NCBI GenBank assembly: GCA_023454175.1
Contig: JAEXRW010000008.1
Span: forward strand, 62,001 to 126,000
DNA length: 64,000 nucleotides
From: Bacillota bacterium
GTDB taxonomy: Bacteria; Bacillota; Clostridia; Christensenellales; JAEXRW01
Direction: 5' to 3'
Made by a program: the position numbers and the translations under genes. Of the stretch, positions 1 to 8,512 are shown in pieces. Numbering within the stretch: the stretch's first letter is position 1; every line of letters begins with the position of its first letter. The notes under the pieces are model-generated. The model was not told the origin of the DNA, ran no database searches, and saw only the letters and a list, made by a program, of their open reading frames with translations.

Positions 1-921
1 TTCGTTGGGCTCCGATATGTCCGGATTATCCGATATGGTGGTCACATTCCAATGGTCGATATAGGTCCCGAAAACCAGTACCTTTCCGTCCATCAGGGCA
101 GTCTTCAAGGCTGTCATGCCAGCGGGGATCTCCGCATCATCCGGAATATCGAGATCATCAAAATAGTCCTCGGGAACGGATGCAACGATGACCCCCTCTT
201 CGGAGACAGCTTCTCTGGAGTAGGCAGCCCGCCATAACTGCGCGGAAGTCGGCCACGCAGTGAAATTGTTGTCGTATTTGAATTCCTCCATGGTCAGCGC
301 GCCGGCCATGTTGAGAAGGTTCATATTTCCCATGATGCTTGAACCTGCGTCTTTATCTCCGCCGTTGACCAGGTTGTACGCGTATTTAGGGGATAGCTGG
401 TTGCGTTGGGTCGATTTTGCGTTGAGACCAAGCACCCTGGCCCTTTCATAGGTTGCCATGTAGTAGGTCACCGCAAAGGCTGCGCAGGAACCGCCATTTC
501 CCTGGTCACCTATCTCCGGGAAGGCGTCGAACGTGCTGTTGTCTACATTAGCCGGGAGCGGCCCGGCGCCATAGACCTGGTCCATGGCTTTGAGCACCAT
601 GCTCTGAACTTTGTTTGCTTTGGCTTTGTCTTTCACCATTTCCTGGCCCACCGGCACGCCCAGGCTCTCCGGTAAAGGTTCCAGTCCTTTTTCCTGCCGC
701 ACCGCGTTGATCCGCTGGATGGCCAGCTTGTTGGGCAAAACAAGATTCGCTTTAATGGCATGTTTCTCAAATGCCGCCTTTTCGGCTGTGGTAGCGGGTC
801 TCCACCCGTATCCGTGTTGGGTGTCCTTGCCTTCAGCCAGCACTGCCGGGTTGAATACCAGCAGCAGCATTGATATTGCCACGAATACAGCCAGTACTTT
901 CCTGAACGGTTTATACTTCAT
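1..921 (-). CDS. Secreted papain-family (C1A) cysteine protease, 3' end outside window
   Basis: An open frame of 307 codons starts at the ATG at 921 and runs off the left edge without a stop. Residues 1-30 form a signal peptide (basic start, hydrophobic core, cleavage near VLA-EG). After a spacer of about 100 residues comes FPEIGDQGNGGSCAAFA at about 134-150. This fits the papain active-site segment: Gln140 is the oxyanion residue and Cys146 the nucleophile, six residues apart as in papain. The following LSPKYAYNL and a glycine-rich turn fit the same fold. The catalytic His and Asn would lie beyond the edge. A GAGGG-like ribosome site precedes the ATG. The substrate is unknown; such proteins are usually exported peptidases or cell-wall-associated hydrolases. 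Confidence 0.8.
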   Translation of the reverse strand, partial: MKYKPFRKVLAVFVAISMLLLVFNPAVLAEGKDTQHGYGWRPATTAEKAAFEKHAIKANLVLPNKLAIQRINAVRQEKGLEPLPESLGVPVGQEMVKDKAKANKVQSMVLKAMDQVYGAGPLPANVDNSTFDAFPEIGDQGNGGSCAAFAVTYYMATYERARVLGLNAKSTQRNQLSPKYAYNLVNGGDKDAGSSIMGNMNLLNMAGALTMEEFKYDNNFTAWPTSAQLWRAAYSREAVSEEGVIVASVPEDYFDDLDIPDDAEIPAGMTALKTALMDGKVLVFGTYIDHWNVTTISDNPDISEPNE

Positions 922-1000
922 TGTTTGACCCTCGCTTGTTTGTTTTTTGGGATCATGAGACAGGGTTGGCCGTGTTGCAGTTGCACCAGATGGTGGTTTG

Positions 1001-1041
1001 ATTATACCTTATTGCATGAAATGAAGGCAATATATGCCTTC
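1001..1041 (-). promoter_or_regulatory. Possible promoter and inverted repeat for the C1A protease (in gap 922-1250)
   Basis: The 329-base gap 922-1250 holds no gene that I can see. On the minus strand a TATAAT lies at 1006-1001. The perfect 7-base inverted repeat GAAGGCA/TGCCTTC (1023-1029 and 1035-1041) covers the expected -35 position. That places a possible operator on the promoter. The -35 itself is weak, so this is tentative. Confidence 0.35.
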
Positions 1042-1250
1042 GTTTATATTTTTTAATATTTACCCATATCTATAATGGCTACTGTAATAAACGGCAAAAG
1101 ACTTCCCGGCGCCCTTCAGGCATATATGCAGCCTTGCCGGCAATGCGATCCATGCCCGCTTCCCCTTTGCCCCCATTTCAGCATCATGTCAGGAGAATAT
1201 GGCACAGATTATTGCTCTTTTTGTCATCGCTTTGCTGTTTGTATTTTGGG

Positions 1251-2282
1251 CTAACAGCTCAGCGCCTCTTCGTAAAAGGCTTTGATGTTTTTCAGGCTCG
1301 TATCGGACTGGATATTGTGTGCGGGAGCCAGGATATACCCCCCGCCTTTTCCGACCGATGTTTTCAGCCGCCGGACTTCCGCCCTCACTTCTTCCGGCGA
1401 GCCGTTCGGAAGGATGAACTGGATGCACAGCCCGCCCCAGAGCGCGAGGCGCCTGCCGTATTTTTGTTTGATGCGTACGGGGTCCATGCAGGCGGGTTGG
1501 ATGGGGTTGAGCACGTCCAGCCCGATTTCGCACAGTTCATCCAATATCGCTTCGCAGTTGCCGTCGCTGTGGTAGGCGAGCTTTATTTTGGGGTTCTCTT
1601 TTTTGAATTCGCCGAACAGATAAGCGTACCGCGGCTTCAGGTATTCCCGCCACATGTCCATGGACATCATCATGCCGGACTGCATCGCCACATCATCCCC
1701 GGTCAGCAGCATGTCGGCGCCGAGGCTAATGAGCTTTTTGCCTGCGATTAAGGGGAATTCCATCACCTTGTCCATCAAAGCATGTGCGAATTCCTTGTTG
1801 ATGAGCATATCCGTCAATAAATTGTCCAGCCCCCGCAGGCCCCATGCGCATTCAAATATCGTTGTGGGGATGGCGCCCGTTATCCAGTGGTCGCCGCCGT
1901 AACGGGCCATGAGTTCCCGGGCAGCATCGTATCTGCTGTCATCGTATGGATCGGGTGCCTTGTAGGAGCCCAGCCGTTCGGGGTGGTCTTCCAGCGGCCT
2001 TTCATAGACTTCCGTATATTCCCCTGTATTGTTCTCAACCCTTCTCCACTTGCACCCCCATTCGCACGTATAGGTGTCTTCATCCTTCAGGTAATAACCG
2101 TTCGCAAACCCCTGCGGTATGCATACAACATCATTGCCAAGCGCGGCGCCCAGGTCGGGCTCTTGGTAACCAACCTCTTCTCTCAACTTTGATGCGATTT
2201 CCGGGACAAAAGCGGCGCTGAACGGCACCCTGTCAGGCTCCACGAAATCAAGGGCGGCCCTCACCCTTTCCTTGGAATTCAC
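1251..2282 (-). CDS. Uroporphyrinogen-decarboxylase (URO-D) family protein
   Basis: A 343-residue protein with the URO-D superfamily opening (KERVRAALDFVEPDRVPF) and the late HSDGN, LNPIQP and GGGYIL segments typical of the large uncharacterised environmental branch. That branch is related to corrinoid/CoM methyltransferases such as MtaA as well as to HemE. The start is GTG at 2282, behind a GAGGA ribosome site. It is the last gene of the operon binding protein-ATPase-permease-URO-D, 162 bases after the permease. No other heme biosynthesis gene is nearby, so true HemE is unlikely. More probably it acts on the imported compound, perhaps in demethylation or decarboxylation; this role is inferred from position only. 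Confidence 0.8.
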   Translation of the reverse strand: MNSKERVRAALDFVEPDRVPFSAAFVPEIASKLREEVGYQEPDLGAALGNDVVCIPQGFANGYYLKDEDTYTCEWGCKWRRVENNTGEYTEVYERPLEDHPERLGSYKAPDPYDDSRYDAARELMARYGGDHWITGAIPTTIFECAWGLRGLDNLLTDMLINKEFAHALMDKVMEFPLIAGKKLISLGADMLLTGDDVAMQSGMMMSMDMWREYLKPRYAYLFGEFKKENPKIKLAYHSDGNCEAILDELCEIGLDVLNPIQPACMDPVRIKQKYGRRLALWGGLCIQFILPNGSPEEVRAEVRRLKTSVGKGGGYILAPAHNIQSDTSLKNIKAFYEEALSC

Positions 2283-2444
2283 CCGTCATTCCTCATTTCA
2301 CTTTGGTTTCAAAAATCAGCTTTTCGTCATGGGGGAATTGGAAGGGCCGCGCTGGCGTCGGCCCCCCGTTGGTAAAATTAAATTGGCGATGGTCATCCGG
2401 TCTGTTTAACCTGGGATGCCAGGTCATATCTCAAAGGGCTGGCC

Positions 2445-3455
2445 TTATTTTGCCTTTTTCAGTATGAAAGAGTATATCGATACGGATATCATGATGATCA
2501 GGCCATAGATCAGTTTGATCCAGAATCCGTTGATTCCGATTGCAACGATACCCGCCTCGAGGGATCCGATGATCAGGGCGCCCACAAACGAGCCCACGAT
2601 GGTTCCCTTGCCGCCGAAGACCGATGTGCCTCCGATGAACACTGCGGCCAGAGCCGGCATCATCAGCCCGTCTCCCTGGCTGGGGTAGAAATAGGTGACT
2701 TCAAAATTGCTGAGGATGCCTGAAAGCGAAGCGAATATGCCCATGATCACGTATACTGTCAGTTTGACGCGTTTGACGTTGATCCCCATCATGATGGAGC
2801 TGGAAAGATTGTCTCCCGTAAAGGATACATGCGAGCCGAACCGGTGCCTGTAAAAGATGAACCAGAGGATAGCGGCCAGTCCCACGAACCAAACGAATTG
2901 CGCCGGGATGACCCCGCCGATCCTCCCTACAAATATCTGGTACACCCACGCGTCGGGAGCAGCTTTTGCCGATATCAGGGATATGCCGTTACCGGCCGCC
3001 AGCACATTCACCAGTCCCCTGAAAAAAAACTGTGTACCGATTGTCGCCACGATGCTTGGGATGCCAAATCCCACGATAAGCAGCGAATTGAGCAATCCTG
3101 CCAGGATCCCCACAGCGATGCTGGCCAGTACTGCTATGATTACGCTGCCCGTTGTCAGCAGCACCATGCTGAGCACCCAGGCGGATATGGCTATAACGGA
3201 AGGAAACGAAAGGTCGATCTCGCCAAGCGTGACCACAAAGGTCAGGGCCAAAGCCAGCACGCCCACAAAAGGCATCGTGGACATGAATGCATAATAGATA
3301 TCAAAGCTTGTGAAGACCTTCGTATTGCCGATGAGGTAGACCAGGAATATGACGACGAATACCAGCAGGATCGATATTTCGATCTTGAAGTTGCTGATCC
3401 GTTGTCTGAATGTAGGCCTGTATGGTTTTATCTCTGCAGCGGCGCCGTCTTTCAT
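2445..3455 (-). CDS. Sugar-type ABC transporter permease (RbsC/BPD_transp_2 family)
   Basis: A 336-residue membrane protein with about nine hydrophobic segments and the branched-chain/ribose permease signature region (ALAAVFIGGTSVFGGKG). It should form the membrane channel of an importer for a monosaccharide or similar solute with the ATPase and binding lipoprotein encoded just upstream. An AGGGAG ribosome site stands 5-6 bases before the ATG. The gene is separated from the ATPase by a 65-base spacer containing a perfect 16-base-pair hairpin, so its translation level or mRNA half-life may be set apart from the upstream genes. The substrate cannot be read from the sequence. Confidence 0.88.
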   Translation of the reverse strand: MKDGAAAEIKPYRPTFRQRISNFKIEISILLVFVVIFLVYLIGNTKVFTSFDIYYAFMSTMPFVGVLALALTFVVTLGEIDLSFPSVIAISAWVLSMVLLTTGSVIIAVLASIAVGILAGLLNSLLIVGFGIPSIVATIGTQFFFRGLVNVLAAGNGISLISAKAAPDAWVYQIFVGRIGGVIPAQFVWFVGLAAILWFIFYRHRFGSHVSFTGDNLSSSIMMGINVKRVKLTVYVIMGIFASLSGILSNFEVTYFYPSQGDGLMMPALAAVFIGGTSVFGGKGTIVGSFVGALIIGSLEAGIVAIGINGFWIKLIYGLIIMISVSIYSFILKKAK

Positions 3456-3482
3456 ACTTATCTCCCTAAACTTGATTTGATG

Positions 3483-3518
3483 GGATGGTGTACCCGCGCT
3501 GCCGCGGGTACACCATCC
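3483..3518 (-). other. Perfect 16-bp intercistronic hairpin without a U tract
   Basis: Arms 3483-3498 and 3503-3518 are exact complements around the loop CTGC (or GCAG on the other strand). The hairpin lies between the ATPase stop and the permease start inside the same operon. No run of T follows on the minus strand, so it is not a simple terminator. It more likely acts as an mRNA-stability or processing hairpin, as in other importer operons. Confidence 0.75.
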
Positions 3519-3520
3519 TG

Positions 3521-4318
3521 CTACATGAGTTGCCCTGTCCTGACAAGGTGGATCATTTTATCCTGAAGTTCTTCCATGCTTACCTGGTCTTTGGAGAGCG
3601 TTCCTGCGATTTGCCCCCTGTCCAGGATGATGAACCGGTCGCAAACAGGGTACAGTTGGTAAATGCTGTGGCTGATATAGATCGCCGAATGGCCCCTTTC
3701 CTTGATGTTCAGTACGAAGTCCTGGACCTTTTTCGTCTCTGTCAGCGAAAGCGCCACCGTGGGTTCATCCAGGATGATCAGGTCCGCGTTGAAATACAGG
3801 GCCCTGCTGATCGCTATCCCCTGTTTTTCGCCGCCCGAAAGGTGTTCCACCTCCGTATCCACCGTGATGGCCTTGGAAGTGTATCCGATATGTTCCCGCA
3901 GAAGCTTGCGTGTTTCGTCCTTCTGCCTTCCCACCTTCATAAATCCGAGCGGATAGCACAGTTCCCTTCCCACAAAGGTGTTGCGCCAGAGCGATTGGAG
4001 GTCGGCCAGGGCCCTTTCCTGGTACACGGTTTCGATCCCCAGCTCGCGTGACTTTCGCACGGAATGGATGCTGATGCGTTTCCCCTTGAAATAGATCTCC
4101 CCGGAAGTGGGCAGGTGTACGCCGGTCACCAGTTTGATGAGCGTTGATTTGCCGGCGCCGTTGTCTCCCACCAGTCCCACGATTTCGTTTGGACCGATCT
4201 CCAGGTTGATGTTTTTCAGTACTTCCACGCCGCCGAACCGCTTATTGATGTTTGTCATTCTCAGTAGGGGCTCGTTTTCCGGACAGGCGGCCTGTTCAGC
4301 CACTTTCTTGTCAGCCAT
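3521..4318 (-). CDS. Sugar-type ABC transporter ATP-binding protein, single nucleotide-binding domain
   Basis: A 265-residue ATPase: Walker A GDNGAGKST near residue 52, signature HLSGGEKQGIAISRAL, Walker B DLIILDEPT and H-loop YISHS are all present. The start at 4318 has an AGGAG site in front of it; the GTG 18 bases upstream lacks one. Most ribose/galactose/xylose importers (RbsA, MglA, XylG) carry two fused domains of about 500 residues. This one is a half-size protein like FrcA of the fructose importer, so it should act as a homodimer. It lies between the binding lipoprotein and the permease in the same operon. Confidence 0.87.
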   Translation of the reverse strand: MADKKVAEQAACPENEPLLRMTNINKRFGGVEVLKNINLEIGPNEIVGLVGDNGAGKSTLIKLVTGVHLPTSGEIYFKGKRISIHSVRKSRELGIETVYQERALADLQSLWRNTFVGRELCYPLGFMKVGRQKDETRKLLREHIGYTSKAITVDTEVEHLSGGEKQGIAISRALYFNADLIILDEPTVALSLTETKKVQDFVLNIKERGHSAIYISHSIYQLYPVCDRFIILDRGQIAGTLSKDQVSMEELQDKMIHLVRTGQLM

Positions 4319-4358
4319 TCTCTCTAAACTCCTCACAAGTTAAAGTTGATGGAGGCAG

Positions 4359-5441
4359 CTACCTGATCTTCTTCTCGGCCAGCGGTGCGATGAACGTGAT
4401 ATTGGTTTTGTCTACGATCGCAGCGCCCGTGTCGATATGCAGTCCCGAGAAGCCGTATTTCTTGGTCAGGCAGATCTGCAGTACGGGCAGGTATCCCTGC
4501 AGCCAGGGCTGCTGGTCCAGTACGGCGCCGACCCATCCATCCTGGATGGCTTTGGCCGTGGAGGCGCTCAGGTCAAATCCGGCTCCAAATACGTCACCGG
4601 GTTTCTTGTTGGCCGCCTGCAGGTAAGTGCCCAGCGTGGATGTAAGGTTGCCGTGGTCGGTGACCACCATCTTGCAGTCGGGGTGTGCGGAGAGATAGCT
4701 GGTAATGACAGGTGTGCCCTGCGCGGCGTCAGCGTTGATCTCGGGGGAGATCTCCAGATAATCCACTACGACCCCGAGTTCTTTCAGCGCGTCCACGCAG
4801 CCCTTGGTCCTTTCGCCGCGGGTCGGTTGGGCGGCCAGTCCCCACACCATGGCCCTGTCTCCGGATTTCAGGCCCGCCCGCTGCGCGGCGCCTTTGGCCA
4901 GCGTCACACCCGAAGCATAGAGTTCCTGTCCCACATAGCCAAATCCGCTTGTCTTGTATTTGGCTTCGATGGCGGGCAGGTCGGTATTCTGGCTTGTCAC
5001 CAGGATGCCTTTGGATGCCGCTTCGTCCACCAGCGGCGCCAGGGCATCCACACCGGGATGGCCCATGATCGCGATGCCGTCAGGTTTGCGCGCGATGGCT
5101 TCCTTGAATTGGTTGACCATCATGTTGGGATCCCAGTTGGACCATACGTACTCCACATCACAGCCCAGGTCCTTTTGGGCCGCTACAGCCCCTGCATAAA
5201 CGACGGTGGCAAATGTATCGCCCTCGCTTCCGCCCGGGAAAAAGACGATCTTGACGCCCGCGAATTCCTTCGCTTCGGCAGGTGCAGCGCTCGGCGGATC
5301 CGCAGCTGTTGCCTGTTGCGGCGCCTGCGTGGGATTGGTGGAAGGCGCTGTGCCGGCATTGTTGCATGCAGTCATCCCGGCTGCCAGCACCAGCACCAGC
5401 AGCACTGTCAGCAATGAGAACAGGATCTTTTTCTTGCGCAT
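4359..5441 (-). CDS. Sugar-binding lipoprotein of the ABC importer (Peripla_BP_4 type)
   Basis: A 360-residue protein with a lipoprotein signal: KKK start, hydrophobic core and lipobox GMTAC with the modified Cys at 26. A Ser/Pro/Ala/Gln-rich linker and a two-lobed RbsB-like binding domain follow (KIVFFPGGSEGD..., KPDGIAIMGHPG, FGAGFDLSA). The start at 5441 is fixed by an AGGAGGG ribosome site; an ATG further upstream lacks one. As the first gene of the importer operon it captures the substrate outside the cell. It is distinct from the second binding lipoprotein at 5741-6709, which is joined to the sensor kinase. Confidence 0.87.
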   Translation of the reverse strand: MRKKKILFSLLTVLLVLVLAAGMTACNNAGTAPSTNPTQAPQQATAADPPSAAPAEAKEFAGVKIVFFPGGSEGDTFATVVYAGAVAAQKDLGCDVEYVWSNWDPNMMVNQFKEAIARKPDGIAIMGHPGVDALAPLVDEAASKGILVTSQNTDLPAIEAKYKTSGFGYVGQELYASGVTLAKGAAQRAGLKSGDRAMVWGLAAQPTRGERTKGCVDALKELGVVVDYLEISPEINADAAQGTPVITSYLSAHPDCKMVVTDHGNLTSTLGTYLQAANKKPGDVFGAGFDLSASTAKAIQDGWVGAVLDQQPWLQGYLPVLQICLTKKYGFSGLHIDTGAAIVDKTNITFIAPLAEKKIR

Positions 5442-5493
5442 GGTTTTTTCCCTCCTAAAGATGTAATGTGTCCAAGGGTACCTCGACGGCATA

Positions 5494-5611
5494 ATCGTAT
5501 GTAAATGCATATCGGTTCACAATTGAATATCTTACTTGTAATCTTAGAAATACGATTTTTTTGATGGGATTCTATGTTTATTTGAGATCCTGCAAAATAC
5601 CGTATATACGG
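5494..5611 (-). promoter_or_regulatory. Possible promoter and palindrome ahead of the importer operon
   Basis: The 299-base gap 5442-5740 has no gene. On the minus strand TTGTGA (5522-5517) and TACGAT (5499-5494) are 17 bases apart, a plausible sigma-A promoter for the binding-protein operon. Upstream at 5600-5611 is the perfect 12-base palindrome CCGTATATACGG, a candidate site for the YesN-type regulator or another factor. Both are assignments by eye. Confidence 0.35.
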
Positions 5612-5740
5612 GTTTTTGATTCCAATATGGGGGATCGTGTCGCTGAGCAGGACGATCGAGATGAAGTTTCTATGTCTGTATATAGCCTTCATAAAATGGA
5701 TGCCTGTGTTGTTGCGATACGGCTGTTATTTTAACCGGAT

Positions 5741-6709
5741 TCAGGTCAGCGGGAATATGAGTTTCTGGTTTTCGGGCAGGTACAGGTTCTGAAGCGTCAC
5801 GATCCTTGCCTTCAGGGATATGCTGCCGGGCTTCTTTTCCTTTTTGATGGCAGCCACTGCGTTTTGCACCGCCAGGTAGCCTTTGCTGAAGGCGTTCTCC
5901 ACCACCATCGCGCTCACCCTGCCGTTTTCCATCTCTCTCACCAGTTCCAGCGTACTCCCGAATGCGATCAGGTTCACATTCGGGTAGGATTCCCGTATGG
6001 CGGCAATGGCGGCGGCAGAGGAAAACCCGTTCAGCGCGATGATGACCTTCGCCAAGCGCAGTTCGCTGATCTCTGCCTTGATGCTTTCCTCCAGTTCCTC
6101 CTGGAATTCCGTATTGTAATCGATGGTCTCCATATGGATTCCCTCGTATTTCGAAAGTTCGTTTGTGATGAGGGCCTTTTTTTCGTCCGTCCTGCCTGCA
6201 GAGCAGACCGAATTCAGGATGTATACGCTGCACCGGTTTCCCGCCACCCGGATCAGTTGCGCAGCCACGTCCCGTCCCATTTGCGCATTATCGGTACCGA
6301 TGGCGCAAAATGCATCATCCCTGCCGTCTGAATCCATCATCACGATGGGTACGCCCATTTTCCCGGCGTTGGAAATGGCTTTGTCCAGAGCGCCTGATTC
6401 CTCAGCTTCCAGGATCACCGCATCCGCGTCTGCAGCGATTGCATCGTCGAGCATGGCGGCCTGTTTGGCCGGGTCATCGCGCGGGGAAAGCGCCTGCGTA
6501 TTGAGTTCGACGCCATATTCGTTTGCGGCTGTCTTTGCGCCCGAAATGATCTCGTCACGGTAATCACGCGTCATGTATTTCAGGATCAGCCGTATACTGG
6601 TGTGGCCGGTGTGATGCTGCATGGTCTCCGTGCTGGTGCATCCCCCCGGTATGCATACGAGTATCGCTATGAAAAAGGCAAGGATGATTCCGGGCGGTTT
6701 CTTGTTCAT
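5741..6709 (-). CDS. Periplasmic-binding-protein-like lipoprotein coupled to the sensor kinase
   Basis: A 322-residue lipoprotein (lipobox IPGGC, Cys24) with a RbsB/Peripla_BP_4 fold: DADAVILEAEESGALDKAI, VPIVMMDSDGR, IGTDNAQMGRDVA, IALNGFSSAAAIAA. Its ribosome site GGAGGA lies in the last codons of the kinase gene and its ATG is one base beyond the kinase stop, so the two are translationally coupled. This matches the XylFII-LytS-YesN type of three-component system in Clostridium, where a binding protein presents the sugar to the kinase and the regulator switches on the importer. I infer the same job here; the ligand is unknown. Confidence 0.82.
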   Translation of the reverse strand: MNKKPPGIILAFFIAILVCIPGGCTSTETMQHHTGHTSIRLILKYMTRDYRDEIISGAKTAANEYGVELNTQALSPRDDPAKQAAMLDDAIAADADAVILEAEESGALDKAISNAGKMGVPIVMMDSDGRDDAFCAIGTDNAQMGRDVAAQLIRVAGNRCSVYILNSVCSAGRTDEKKALITNELSKYEGIHMETIDYNTEFQEELEESIKAEISELRLAKVIIALNGFSSAAAIAAIRESYPNVNLIAFGSTLELVREMENGRVSAMVVENAFSKGYLAVQNAVAAIKKEKKPGSISLKARIVTLQNLYLPENQKLIFPLT

Positions 6710-6710
6710 G

Positions 6711-8498
6711 CTATCCTCCGTTGGAAGCCCCGGTGCCTGCCGGGATCAGCACCTTCACCGTCGTCCCCTCGTCCACCCTGCTTTCCAGGGTGATCCCGTA
6801 TTGGGGCCCGTAGTACAGCCTGATCCGCTCGTGGACGTTCATGATGCCCACAGACGAACCGGATTTGCTGGTATACTCGCCGGCCAGGATCTTGCCGAGC
6901 AGTTCTTCCTCGATCCCCGCGCCATTGTCCTTCACTTCAAAAAGGATGTTTTCCCCATCCAGCCGGGCAGAGATCTCTATCTTTCCTTTTTCCATGGTTT
7001 TGATGATCCCGTGGTAGATGGCGTTTTCCACCAGCGGCTGGAGGATCAGTTTCAGGGTGTTGCAGTTCAATACTTCCTCCTGTGTCCTGATCTCGTATTC
7101 AAACCTGTCGCGGTACCGCATTTTTTGTATGATGAGGTAGTTTTCCACATGCTCCAGTTCGTCTTTTACCGGGATGATCTCTTTTCCTTTGCTGATGGCA
7201 ATTCGGAAAAGCTTCGACAGTGAGGATACCATGGTCACCGCTTCGCTGTTTCTGCCGTTCTCGGTCATCCATACGATGGATTCCAGCGTATTATAGAGAA
7301 AATGGGGTTTTATCTGGAGCTGAAGCGCTTTCAGTTCGCTTTTCCGCTTTTCCTCCTGCTCCAGTGAATTTTGTTCCATCAGTTTTTTGATCTTGCACAC
7401 CATGATATTGAATGAGTGTGACAGCCTTTCTACTTCCACATCCCCGCGTACGTTTATCTCCGTATCGAAGTTCCCCTGTTCCACCAGTTTCATGGATCTT
7501 TCGAGTTTGCTGATAGGTCTGGACACAAATATGGAAATGACGACGGATATCACCACGATGGCGGCAAGGCCCACGGATATGGTGATCATGAGAAAGTTCG
7601 TCACTTCATTCTGTGGGGAAACGACGTCTTTTTCATATATGACCTCCACCAGCCTCCAGTCCGTATATCCCAAAGTCCGCACGGTCGTGATGACCTTTTC
7701 GCCGCTTACGTTGGTCAGGTAGCTCCCGTCACTTCCGGATAGGATCCGGTCCGTATCCTCGCTTTTCAGCCCGATATAGATCAATTGCTGATGCGGGTGG
7801 TAGACGATGCTGCCGTATTTGTCGATGATGTATGCGTATCCCCTTTCCCCCATTCCCACGCTCCGTATCATTTTGTCGATCGCCGAAATGCTCACGTCGA
7901 TGAGCATGATGCCCTCTGTGCTTTGGTCCATATTGTAGAAAGAGACGTTTTTGCTCAGGGTTACCACCCAGTTGTACTTCGCCTCAAAAAGGTTCTGTAC
8001 GTGCGGGGCGGAAAAGAAGGATTTGTTTTTGTCGCTCAGCGCCATGATGAACCATGGCTGGTTCCGCACATTTGCACCCTTTTTGAGGTTGTCCTGCCCG
8101 CCATACAGGAGTTCTCCGCTTTTTGAAAATATGGCGATGGATACGATGTCATCCCTTGAGTCCCCGATGGCTTTGAAGATGTCGTTCATTTCCTGGGCGG
8201 ATGGAAACTGCTTCATATAGAGTTGAAAGCTCACGTACTGTGACACCTTCATCATATCCTCGATGTATCTTTCCAGGTTGAGGTTCAGCTGTTCGGCGAT
8301 CTGTTTGGAGTAGGCGGTGGCGTTTTCATCCGACGTCTGTTCAAATTTGTTGCTCAGTAGATAATAGGTTGCGCTGTAGACGGCGATCATCAGGATGATG
8401 AACGAGAGGGCCATGATGACCCGCAGGCTTTTGATGCTCGCAAACCTTCGGACATTTTTCGTTACGGCCTTCATCACTTTTTTCGTGCGTGCTCTCAT
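6711..8498 (-). CDS. Membrane sensor histidine kinase, YesM/LytS-like
   Basis: A 595-residue kinase. One transmembrane helix at about 26-48, an extracellular Cache-type sensor domain, and a second helix (FLMITISVGLAAIVVISVV) lead to a HAMP linker (SRPISKLERSMKLVEQGNF). Then come the His_kinase box QIKPHFLYNTLE with the phosphorylated His and a HATPase domain (NAIYHGI, DNGAGIEEE). The ATG at 8498 is chosen because the longer frame overlaps the regulator gene; AAGGGGC precedes it. It lies 14 bases after the regulator and one base before the coupled lipoprotein. It probably senses the ligand-loaded lipoprotein and phosphorylates the regulator at 8513-10129. Confidence 0.9.
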   Translation of the reverse strand: MRARTKKVMKAVTKNVRRFASIKSLRVIMALSFIILMIAVYSATYYLLSNKFEQTSDENATAYSKQIAEQLNLNLERYIEDMMKVSQYVSFQLYMKQFPSAQEMNDIFKAIGDSRDDIVSIAIFSKSGELLYGGQDNLKKGANVRNQPWFIMALSDKNKSFFSAPHVQNLFEAKYNWVVTLSKNVSFYNMDQSTEGIMLIDVSISAIDKMIRSVGMGERGYAYIIDKYGSIVYHPHQQLIYIGLKSEDTDRILSGSDGSYLTNVSGEKVITTVRTLGYTDWRLVEVIYEKDVVSPQNEVTNFLMITISVGLAAIVVISVVISIFVSRPISKLERSMKLVEQGNFDTEINVRGDVEVERLSHSFNIMVCKIKKLMEQNSLEQEEKRKSELKALQLQIKPHFLYNTLESIVWMTENGRNSEAVTMVSSLSKLFRIAISKGKEIIPVKDELEHVENYLIIQKMRYRDRFEYEIRTQEEVLNCNTLKLILQPLVENAIYHGIIKTMEKGKIEISARLDGENILFEVKDNGAGIEEELLGKILAGEYTSKSGSSVGIMNVHERIRLYYGPQYGITLESRVDEGTTVKVLIPAGTGASNGG

Positions 8499-8512
8499 GG
8501 ATGCCCCTTGTT

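Noticed and set aside
1251..2282. Heme-pathway hemE
   Set aside because: No other heme genes nearby, and its conserved segments fit the uncharacterised URO-D branch found with importers.
2344..2364. Terminator between permease and URO-D genes
   Set aside because: GGGCCG/CGGCCC hairpin exists, but no T tract follows on the minus strand, so it is not counted as a terminator.
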